7,823 bases of DNA from Acidobacteriaceae bacterium (lineage in GTDB: Bacteria > Acidobacteriota > Terriglobia > Terriglobales > Acidobacteriaceae): positions 1 through 7,823 of the forward strand of contig PLBX01000283.1 of the NCBI GenBank assembly GCA_003135495.1. Direction: 5' to 3'. The translations under genes were made by a program, and so were the position numbers. The notes beneath the pieces are model-generated. The model had not been told where the DNA came from, searched no databases, and saw only the letters and a list, made by a program, of their open reading frames with translations. Of this stretch, positions 1 to 5,386 are shown piece after piece (the stretch's first letter is position 1; each line of letters starts with the position of its first letter).

Positions 1-218
1 GCCGAGTTATTTCCGCAGCCTCACGTCGAAAAATGGCACTAGCACAGAAAGCGCGATGGGCGAGTGTGCGGAAACAGTCGCAGCCAGCGGCCCCGGTAAC
101 GAAATCAACAGGTGAGTCACCTGCCAAGCGTACTATGTCGGCATCAGCCCGCAGGAAGATCGCGGCGACACTGCGGGCGAGGTGGGCGAAGATACGTGCC
201 GCAAAGAAAGCGGCGTAG
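1..218 (+). CDS. C-terminal part of a small basic protein with tandem ARWA-motif repeats (5' partial)
   Basis: The frame is open to the left edge (first full codon at position 3) and ends at TAG 216-218. An ATG lies at 33, but the codons before it read VISAASRRK. These form the first half of a motif that recurs downstream as MSASARRKIAATLRARWAK. The first copy is roughly VISAASRRKMALAQKARWAS. The motif therefore starts upstream of the ATG and the true start is probably outside the window. The product is rich in Ala, Lys and Arg and lacks signal or membrane segments. Two copies of SAxxRRK-(I/M)-A-x3-(K/R)-ARWA-x-(V/I)-R are separated by a Pro/Ser/Thr linker. Such basic repeats resemble short nucleic-acid-binding modules seen in acidobacterial hypothetical proteins (recollection). 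DNA or RNA binding is an inference. I do not recognise a named family. Confidence 0.6.
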   Translation, partial: RVISAASRRKMALAQKARWASVRKQSQPAAPVTKSTGESPAKRTMSASARRKIAATLRARWAKIRAAKKAA

Positions 219-230
219 AGACAACGGAGC

Positions 231-250
231 CTGCTGCGAGTATGCGGCAG
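231..250 (+). terminator. hairpin downstream of the basic-protein gene, weak terminator candidate
   Basis: CTGCTGC (231-237) pairs with GCGGCAG (244-250), giving 7 bp with one T-G wobble around a GAGTAT loop, 13 nt after the stop codon. It is followed by AAAATTGAGTTTT rather than a clean T-run, so efficient intrinsic termination is doubtful. Confidence 0.3.
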
Positions 251-354
251 AAAATTGAGTTTTAAGTCGCTTGCCCAACCGATTCGTTCTGCGACGGCGG
301 CCCTGGGTGTCTTCCACGGCCTTGTTTCCTCTCATTGGAATTCCGGCAATATTC

Positions 355-373
355 AAGGGGTACAATTTGAATA
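355..373 (+). promoter_or_regulatory. start-proximal signals of the deaminase gene: AAGGGG and TACAAT
   Basis: Two overlapping readings are possible. AAGGGG (355-360) could be a Shine-Dalgarno sequence, but it lies 13 nt from the ATG at 374, which is long. TACAAT (361-366) is a good -10 hexamer and ends 7 nt before that ATG, which would give a leaderless transcript. No convincing -35 is visible: TTGGAA at 335-340 has a 20-nt spacer. Sequence alone does not decide between them. Confidence 0.3.
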
Positions 374-2158
374 ATGGAAAGCGGCCAAATCGAGAAGAAA
401 CGACAGCAACGCAAGACTTTCTTGCGAGCACTATATGGATTGGTGGACGGCCGCGAAGGCTTCACGATCACACCAATGCAATACTTTGCGCTTGGGTCTC
501 AAATTGGGCTGGATCGGGATGTCACAGGTCAGACCGTCCGCTTCCTTGTATCGGAAGGGCTGCTAGCGCATAAACCTGCGTCGGAGGTAGTTGCCTTCAC
601 TCGCAATGGGGTTGCCGAAGTCGAACGCCAAACGGATGAACAAACGTCGAAGCAAACGGACGAATATTTCGCACGAATGGCCGTCGCGGAAGCAAGACTG
701 AGTGTTCCTGAGCCTGATGGCAGAACACATCCTAAGGTCGGCGTCGTGATTGTCAAGGAGGGTCGTGTCCTCGCTAAGGCGCACCGCGGTGAATTTCCCA
801 GCGAACACGCAGAATTCATCGCGCTCGAAAGGAAGTTATCTGACGTTTCCATCGCTGGCGCGACTGTCTATGCAACTTTGGAACCTTGCACAGCCCGCAC
901 CCAGCCAAAGGTTCCCTGTGCCGAACGACTTGCGGGACGAAAAGTTGCACGTGTTTTCATCGGAATGCTTGATCCGAATCCTAACATAAGAGGTATGGGC
1001 CAAATAATCTTGAGTGAGGCGAACATCGAGACTCAATTTTTCCCGCGAGAGTTGATGGCGGAGGTCGAAGAATTGAACCGTGATTTCATCAGAGAACAAA
1101 AGCGGAAGTCTGTTCCAACGGGGCGGATCGCTGGTGATCAAAGGGCCGAAATCGTCCCATCATTGAAGGGAGAAGAAATAACGGAAGCCCTGCCCGCGCT
1201 ACGTCCTCGCATCGTCGCAGTCCGATACCGAACTCAATCATCGGACAACCGCTCTGGCTTGTTCTTAGTCAATGAAGGAGAGTCAGCCTACGACATCAAC
1301 ATTTCAAATATTCAATTCGGCACATCAAAGTTAGTGTTTCATGTTGGGGAAATTTCGCGCCTCGTTAAGTTGGACGGTGAGCATCTTTGCGAGACTTGGA
1401 TCGAACGAAAACCAGGCGATGGATTGCTGGGGAACGGGTTATTTCACGAGATGGTATTACAGCGGGTCGATGGCATCGAAATTTCGATCCGTTACAAGGA
1501 CGGGGACAATGTCTACTACATCGCAAGACGCAGAATAGAGCGGGACGTGAGGGTTCGTGGCGGCATCGTTGTCAGATATCTAGGGCAAGAACTGACGGTT
1601 TCGCCAGCGAGTGAAATCATTCCAAGCGCAAACGACCCACGAATTCGCGTGGAAGTGACGTCTGTCATGAAAGAGGAATTTTGCAGGGAAACGCACGTCA
1701 TACTCCACAACGAAGGCGGTGGTACGGCATATCGGGTTAAGGTAGAGAACATCGATCTCAGCGGTTCGAAATCCGGCAAAGCCGTGGCATCATTCCCCAC
1801 AGAGGAAAGCATACCTTCGCAGCATCTCAAAGCCGTGCTACCGGAGATTGACAGTCAATTTTCTTCTTGGGCCAGCGATTTAGTCCCGTTCTTGAAGTGG
1901 TCGGCTGAGTCATCACCCGAACCTCGGTACTTGTCTGTTACTTATTATGATTACGCTGGAAATCGGTTCCAGACTACAGCGGAAGTAGTTTACGTCCCGC
2001 TCGCAGGAGAGGACTTCTCTTCGACGATAAGTCAATTTCATCGGAAAAATGTGGTTGAGGTCATAGCCGAAAGAAAAGAACGTCGGGCGGCCGGAGTTTC
2101 TGAAATAGCAGTTAGTAATCATCGATTTCGGAAAGTATTCACCGCTCCGAGTAAGTGA
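374..2158 (+). CDS. winged-helix / RibD-type zinc deaminase / tandem beta-domain fusion protein
   Basis: The protein has 594 residues and three parts. Residues about 12-85 resemble a winged helix: a helical stretch, then LGLDRDVTGQTVRFLVSEGL and a wing-like end before GVAEVE. Residues about 100-240 are a cytidine-deaminase-fold domain of RibD type. It has HPKVGVVIVKEG, the catalytic HAE (H145, E147), the zinc ligands in EPC-x9-C (C172, C182), and DPNPNIRGMG (200-209). By family knowledge, the His and two Cys bind zinc and Glu147 shuttles the proton in hydrolytic deamination. The RibD reductase domain is absent and no riboflavin genes are nearby, so riboflavin synthesis is unlikely. Residues about 275-410 and 420-542 are beta-rich and resemble each other. 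No signal peptide or membrane segment is seen, so it is probably cytoplasmic. The substrate (free nucleotide, nucleic acid or other) is unknown. The ATG at 374 is the first start ahead of the winged-helix region. The gene stands alone, beside a recombinase remnant. Confidence 0.85.
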   Translation: MESGQIEKKRQQRKTFLRALYGLVDGREGFTITPMQYFALGSQIGLDRDVTGQTVRFLVSEGLLAHKPASEVVAFTRNGVAEVERQTDEQTSKQTDEYFARMAVAEARLSVPEPDGRTHPKVGVVIVKEGRVLAKAHRGEFPSEHAEFIALERKLSDVSIAGATVYATLEPCTARTQPKVPCAERLAGRKVARVFIGMLDPNPNIRGMGQIILSEANIETQFFPRELMAEVEELNRDFIREQKRKSVPTGRIAGDQRAEIVPSLKGEEITEALPALRPRIVAVRYRTQSSDNRSGLFLVNEGESAYDINISNIQFGTSKLVFHVGEISRLVKLDGEHLCETWIERKPGDGLLGNGLFHEMVLQRVDGIEISIRYKDGDNVYYIARRRIERDVRVRGGIVVRYLGQELTVSPASEIIPSANDPRIRVEVTSVMKEEFCRETHVILHNEGGGTAYRVKVENIDLSGSKSGKAVASFPTEESIPSQHLKAVLPEIDSQFSSWASDLVPFLKWSAESSPEPRYLSVTYYDYAGNRFQTTAEVVYVPLAGEDFSSTISQFHRKNVVEVIAERKERRAAGVSEIAVSNHRFRKVFTAPSK

Positions 2159-2490
2159 AGATTGGACGTCCGGTCATTTTCACTAACGTGCCGCCAGACT
2201 GGCCCTAAAGGCTGCCATGACCTCTGAAACGCGGGAGCCGACCTGAGCCCCTCGCCGAGCAGGAAGCGACCTCTCAGCAGCGGCACAATTATGCGTCGAC
2301 AGTAAATTTAATCCTAATATTTCCTAATGTTTTTGGCAGTTTGAAAGCCTTCAGATCGAACATAGCAAGTTTTAAATAAACTCAAATTACAGAAAACACT
2401 GTAGCTTGTAGATAGTAGGCGCAACGATTGGACACACCGAGAAAATCCCCCTCCCGGCACCACGTTTCAACCTTACGATTGATGCGATCA
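2159..2490. other. gene-free stretch after the deaminase gene
   Basis: No open frame with coding character, no tRNA and no clear intrinsic terminator was found. About 2297-2410 is clearly AT-rich against its surroundings and carries a short direct repeat, CCTAAT, at two places within 2311-2330. A small inverted repeat, TACAG...CTGTA, lies near 2390-2405. I see no assignable function. Confidence 0.4.
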
Positions 2491-2691
2491 CTAGACGGTG
2501 GTGGCTTCGTCGGGATTCTCTTCGGTAGGGTCACTATGCTCAAAACTATGCCCGTCGCGAAGTTCTAACCTTCCAAGAGCCTCCACAATGTCCCCCTGAG
2601 ACACGATTGCATATCGCAATCCCGTGAAAAGAGTTTTTCAACAGCCACGCCTGTAACGCCAACTATCCCATCCCGTGGTTACTGTTCGCCG
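2491..2691 (-). pseudogene. decayed C-terminal remnant of a tyrosine recombinase/integrase
   Basis: Read on the minus strand, 2637 down to the TAG at 2491-2493 gives 48 codons beginning KTLFTGLRYAIVSQGDIVEA and continuing with LGRLELRDGHSF. This resembles the end of phage-type integrases, where a (G)HKTxxVFxRYxIVSxxD-(I/L)-xxA-xxxLE segment carries the nucleophilic Tyr. K and T lie exactly 8 and 7 residues before the Tyr, as in that family. The upstream sequence is broken: an in-frame TGA sits at 2638-2640, GVTGVAV (compare GVPERVAM) is found in another frame at 2640-2660, and PRRT (compare the DLRRT box) is back in the first frame near 2683-2691. The conserved GH before KT is lost. This pattern fits frameshifts and small deletions. 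Nothing recognisable of the N-terminal half remains. The assignment rests on motif memory; a chance resemblance is possible. Confidence 0.45.
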
Positions 2692-2757
2692 GGGCGACGA
2701 GGCCCGCTACCGCATAACTCCCATCATAAGAAGAACTTGAACGGGTATTCTTAGTGG

Positions 2758-2792
2758 CTAAGTGATTTGCGTGGAGTTAGGAGATCACTTAG
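2758..2792. repeat. 9-bp perfect inverted repeat, operator-like
   Basis: CTAAGTGAT (2758-2766) and ATCACTTAG (2784-2792) are perfect reverse complements around a 17-nt spacer. A second small palindrome, TTAG-TGG-CTAA (2751-2761), overlaps the left arm. The element ends 23 nt before a TTGACT hexamer. It could be an operator or a weak transcript-ending hairpin; no T-run follows. Confidence 0.4.
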
Positions 2793-2815
2793 ATGTTAAT
2801 GTTGTGTTATAGGGC

Positions 2816-2843
2816 TTGACTTAGCTGGCGATAAGAGTAGTGT
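2816..2843 (+). promoter_or_regulatory. possible promoter of the beta-helix protein gene
   Basis: TTGACT (2816-2821) is a good -35. With a 16-nt spacer the -10 would be TAGTGT (2838-2843), a weak match. If real, transcription starts about 295 nt before the gene and the leader includes the foldable RNA at 3011-3082. No better promoter is visible closer to the gene. Confidence 0.3.
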
Positions 2844-3010
2844 TCATGAGTAATCTGCTCGCTGAATTATTAGTAGTTTCCCTGTTTGCCGGCTCCCGGT
2901 GCACGAGACGATTTGACCCGCCCAAGAGGTGAGGAGTAGGACGGTTCCCAGCCGTTCCAGTTTCATTCTCTTAGGATTCTTTGCAGACAACTCATTCTGC
3001 CAAATCGCGC

Positions 3011-3082
3011 CTTGCCCGCGGTTGTCACGGACGAAAGTCCGGCGCCAGGGCCGCGAACCTGTCAACGGCGAGCCGGGCCAAG
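3011..3082 (+). ncRNA. candidate structured leader RNA (possible cis-regulatory element)
   Basis: By hand, the segment folds into a closed multibranch structure. CUUG-CCCG (3011-3018) pairs with CGGG-c-CAAG (3074-3082) around a single bulged C. GUUG (3021-3024) pairs with CAAC (3063-3066). Inside are a 5-bp hairpin CGGAC-GAAA-GUCCG (3028-3041) with a GNRA tetraloop, and a CAGG/CCUG hairpin (3046-3049/3058-3061) with an 8-nt loop. It ends 51 nt before the SD of the exported beta-helix protein gene, where a riboswitch or leader would act. It does not match the cores I know for c-di-GMP-I (no GCAAAGCC), TPP, cobalamin, SAM or glycine riboswitches. GC-rich DNA can fold by chance, so function is unproven. 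Confidence 0.35.
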
Positions 3083-3133
3083 CTGTAAGTTCTCGGTGTC
3101 CAAGCTCAACTTAACAATTCAAAAAATTAATGT

Positions 3134-3138
3134 GGAGG
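3134..3138 (+). promoter_or_regulatory. Shine-Dalgarno GGAGG that fixes the start at 3145
   Basis: GGAGG lies 6 nt before ATG 3145. An in-frame ATG at 3130 overlaps this site and has no SD of its own, so 3145 is preferred. The start at 3145 also places Lys residues directly before the signal-peptide core. Confidence 0.8.
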
Positions 3139-3144
3139 AAAAGT

Positions 3145-4398
3145 ATGATCAAAAAGAACAACGTAGTGTGTCCATCTCTGTTGGTGGTAACAGCATTAGC
3201 GATGTGTTTCCTGGTACAAGCTGCCCAGGCATCCACGGTATCGGTTGGCACGCCGAATTGTACGAATCTCGTAAATTTCGCAACCATTCAGTTGGCGGTT
3301 AATGCCGTTCCTGCTGGAAGCACGATTAAAATTTGCCCTGGCAATTACCCGGAACAGGTCTTAATCAACAAGAGACTTACTCTCATGGGGATTCCAAACG
3401 GGACACAGGATGCCGTCGTAATTTCTCCTCCGGCGGGGGGTATGGTTGCGAACGGGGCAGTTGATCCTAGGGGCCCAGTCGCAGCCCAGATCCTGGTTCA
3501 GAGCACGCCTGGTCCGGTTTCGATCAGTAATCTAACGGTGGACGGCAAGGGCAACCAGTACACCGGCGGCGACCTTCGCGGTATTTGTTATCAGGATGCG
3601 TCGGGCGTGGTGAATCACGTTGCCGTTCGTAACGAGATACCAAACGACATCCCAACAGGCGATCAATGGGGACAAGGGATATTTGTCGAGACGATAAGCT
3701 CACCTGGCGCCACTTTAACGGTCGAAAATAGTTCAGTCCACAATTACAACAAGAACGGAATCGTGGCGCGGTATGCCGGTGCCTCATTGATCGCCACCGG
3801 GAACTACGTTCAGGGATCCGGCCCGATCGATGTTATTGCGCAGAACGGCATCGAGCTTGCCTTTGACGGTGCCACGGGCTCGATTAAGAGCAACACCGTG
3901 ATCGACAATTTCTATACTCCAACCACCAGCAGCTCAGCCGATATTTTGCTCTACGACGCCGCGGAAAGTGCCTCAATCGCGGTCTCTGGCAATACGTTGG
4001 GGAACAGCAACTATGCTGTCTCGCTGTTCACCGATGCCGCAGGTACTTTTGGTGATGGCGTTACCGTTACGAACAATAAAATCTTTGGCACGTCAACCTT
4101 TGATGCCATCGACGTCTGCACCAACGGGAATACAATCACGGGCAACACGATCTTCAACAGCTCTGAATCGGGCATTCATTTGGATGCCTCATGCACAGGC
4201 ACGGGCATCGGCAACAATGTAAGCGCGAACATCATTCTGGAAAGCGCGTGTGCTGGTATTCTTGCCGATCCTGGCACAGGCAATGTAAACACCAACACCT
4301 TCTACACGGTGCCGTTTCCAGTCACCAGCTCCACTGCATCGTGTACTTTGCCTAGCGGTCCGGCGCGTGCGAAAACGGCAGCCAAATTTAAACCATAA
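3145..4398 (+). CDS. secreted right-handed parallel beta-helix repeat protein
   Basis: The product has 417 residues from ATG 3145. Residues 1-29 are a classic Sec signal peptide: MIKKNN, a hydrophobic core, then cleavage after AQA (27-29). The mature protein begins with a pectate-lyase/pectinesterase-like entry: FATIQLAVNAVPAGSTIKIC followed by PGNYPEQVLI. It continues with irregular short repeats of parallel beta-helix (PbH1/NosD-like) type. These are rich in Asn, Gly, Ser and Thr, such as GNTI, NNKI, NGI and SGIHLD from about residue 120 to 390. Cysteines at 39, 64, 148, 325, 350, 369 and 400 could form disulfides after export. I see no catalytic set for a named polysaccharide lyase, no sortase or PEP-CTERM tag and no membrane anchor, so it is probably released or periplasmic. 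The last 13 residues are a basic Ala/Lys tail. Polysaccharide binding or cleavage is a family-level guess. The gene is monocistronic: long leader before it, strong terminator after it. Confidence 0.85.
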   Translation: MIKKNNVVCPSLLVVTALAMCFLVQAAQASTVSVGTPNCTNLVNFATIQLAVNAVPAGSTIKICPGNYPEQVLINKRLTLMGIPNGTQDAVVISPPAGGMVANGAVDPRGPVAAQILVQSTPGPVSISNLTVDGKGNQYTGGDLRGICYQDASGVVNHVAVRNEIPNDIPTGDQWGQGIFVETISSPGATLTVENSSVHNYNKNGIVARYAGASLIATGNYVQGSGPIDVIAQNGIELAFDGATGSIKSNTVIDNFYTPTTSSSADILLYDAAESASIAVSGNTLGNSNYAVSLFTDAAGTFGDGVTVTNNKIFGTSTFDAIDVCTNGNTITGNTIFNSSESGIHLDASCTGTGIGNNVSANIILESACAGILADPGTGNVNTNTFYTVPFPVTSSTASCTLPSGPARAKTAAKFKP

Positions 4399-4440
4399 GA
4401 ATTAGGTCAGCAGGCACGAAACGGCGGCAAGGTAAACCGA

Positions 4441-4473
4441 GCCGGGAATCAGATTCAGATTCCCGGCGTTTTT
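4441..4473 (+). terminator. strong intrinsic terminator of the beta-helix gene
   Basis: GCCGGGAATC (4441-4450) and GATTCCCGGC (4458-4467) form a perfect 10-bp stem with a 7-nt loop, followed by GTTTTT. It lies 42 nt after the stop codon. Confidence 0.93.
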
Positions 4474-4489
4474 AGAATCGAAGGATTCT
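4474..4489. repeat. second perfect hairpin directly after the terminator
   Basis: AGAATC (4474-4479) and GATTCT (4484-4489) form a 6-bp stem with a GAAG loop, one base after the T-run of the terminator. It may serve as a backup block or an RNA 3'-end barrier, or may be incidental. Confidence 0.4.
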
Positions 4490-4749
4490 GGTGCGTTGAG
4501 TGCTGGCGACCGCCCCTGGTCGAGATGGCACCGTGGCTGGCCTCGCTTCGCGACCCCAACGGGACAACCCCTCTACCCGCCAATCGCCGATACCACTTGC
4601 TCTTTTTCAAAATGAAGGATTTTCGTCCTTTGGGCTTTCGTCCGGCCGGTCTGGACCAGCGTTGCTCCCGCGAGACAGTCGCATTCGCGTAAGCTATCGC
4701 ACTTTTTCCTGAATCGCTTCGTCAAACACGATATTGTTCTTCTCCAGAA
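4490..4749. other. gene-free stretch before lemA
   Basis: No frame here looks coding. A 26-codon frame at 4612-4692 lacks a ribosome-binding site. A small hairpin AAGGA...TCCTT is visible near 4615-4630, and TTTCGTCC occurs twice within 4620-4655. I see no further assignable element. Confidence 0.4.
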
Positions 4750-4788
4750 ATTGCCCAGGGCGCGATTCGCGCGCCTCACTATTGCCCA
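4750..4788. repeat. 8-bp direct repeats flanking a GC-rich palindrome
   Basis: ATTGCCCA occurs at 4750-4757 and 4781-4788. Between them GGCGCG (4759-4764) and CGCGCC (4770-4775) form a perfect 6-bp stem with an ATTCG loop. The cluster overlaps the presumed -35 of lemA. It could be a regulator site or a trace of a small insertion. Confidence 0.4.
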
Positions 4789-4810
4789 AGGTCTCTCGCT
4801 GTGCTAACTT
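4782..4810 (+). promoter_or_regulatory. possible promoter of the lemA-DUF2207 operon
   Basis: TTGCCC (4782-4787) is separated by 17 nt from TAACTT (4805-4810), which is preceded by TGC, an extended -10 feature. Transcription would start near 4817, about 20 nt before the lemA ATG. Both hexamers are imperfect. Confidence 0.35.
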
Positions 4811-4838
4811 CCCTTGAATCCGTATCGAGGGTACCCAC

Positions 4839-5384
4839 ATGCTATTAGCCGTTCTGGCGGTCGTCGTTCTTCTGGGATTCTTCCTGATTGCGATGTACAA
4901 CAGCCTGGTGCAGCTGCGGGTGCGCTCTGAGTCGGCTTGGTCAGATATCGACGTTCAGCTCAAGCGGCGCCACGATCTGATCCCGAACCTGGTTGAAACC
5001 GTGAAGGGCTATGCCACTCACGAAAAAAGTACGTTCGAAGACATTGCGAAATTTCGCTCGATGGCGATGCAGGCAACCGGGCCTGTCGACAAAGCCGCCG
5101 CTGAAAATCAGCTTACCGGCGCGCTGAAAAGTTTGTTTGCGGTTGCTGAAAATTATCCTCAGCTTCAGGCCTCGCAGGAATTCACGCAGTTGCAGAACTC
5201 GCTCAGCGAGATTGAAGACGCCATCCAAAATGCGCGCCGCTACTATAACGCTGTCGTCCGAGACCTCAATACCAAGATTCAATCTTTCCCTACAAATATT
5301 CTGGCTGGAATGTTCGGATTCCAGCAGAAGCAATTCTTTGAAACCGCAGCCGCCGATCGCGAACCGGTGGCAGTGAAATTTTAG
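4839..5384 (+). CDS. lemA: LemA family membrane-anchored protein
   Basis: The product has 181 residues, a normal length for LemA. Residues 1-20 form a single hydrophobic N-terminal segment, with the rest helical and outside the inner membrane by family topology. Family landmarks appear in order: MYNSLVQLR, then SAWSDIDVQLKRRHDLIPNL followed by VETVKGY (33-59), LKSLFAVAENYPQLQAS, a Gln/Glu-rich helix, and ARRYYNAVVRDLNTKIQSFP with a FGF end. The start at ATG 4839 has GAGGG (4827-4831) 7 nt upstream. The stop lies 2 nt before the ATG of the DUF2207 gene, indicating one operon and possibly translational coupling. The biochemical role of LemA is unknown; links to envelope maintenance are family-level and the pairing with DUF2207 or TPM proteins is recurrent. 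No anomalies were seen. Confidence 0.95.
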   Translation: MLLAVLAVVVLLGFFLIAMYNSLVQLRVRSESAWSDIDVQLKRRHDLIPNLVETVKGYATHEKSTFEDIAKFRSMAMQATGPVDKAAAENQLTGALKSLFAVAENYPQLQASQEFTQLQNSLSEIEDAIQNARRYYNAVVRDLNTKIQSFPTNILAGMFGFQQKQFFETAAADREPVAVKF

Positions 5385-5386
5385 GC

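Noticed and set aside
2634..2647. TTTTTCAACAGCC as an insertion-sequence terminal repeat
   Set aside because: No partner end (GGCTGTTGAAAAA) is present in the window, and the stretch falls inside the recombinase remnant.
2939..2958. TTCCCAG loop with a short stem as a tRNA fragment or attachment site
   Set aside because: Stems are 3+3 bp with a bulge, and no anticodon or acceptor arm could be drawn; no tRNA end is present.
3029..3037. GGACGAAAG resembling the hammerhead ribozyme core
   Set aside because: No CUGAUGA strand lies upstream, and the GAAA is the loop of a local CGGAC/GUCCG hairpin, not a junction strand.
2844..3065. 73-codon minus-strand open frame in the leader region
   Set aside because: No ribosome-binding site, no recognisable motif, and it overlaps the foldable leader; likely chance.
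3011..3082. c-di-GMP-I (GEMM) riboswitch
   Set aside because: The AGCCGGGCC end is reminiscent, but the GGCAAACC and GACGCAAAGCC core segments are absent, so the family name is not justified.
3130..3144. Upstream in-frame ATG of the beta-helix gene
   Set aside because: It overlaps the GGAGG ribosome-binding site serving ATG 3145 and adds WRKS before an already complete signal peptide.
4612..4692. 26-codon open frame MKDFRPLGFRPAG...
   Set aside because: No Shine-Dalgarno sequence, no promoter and no conserved feature visible.
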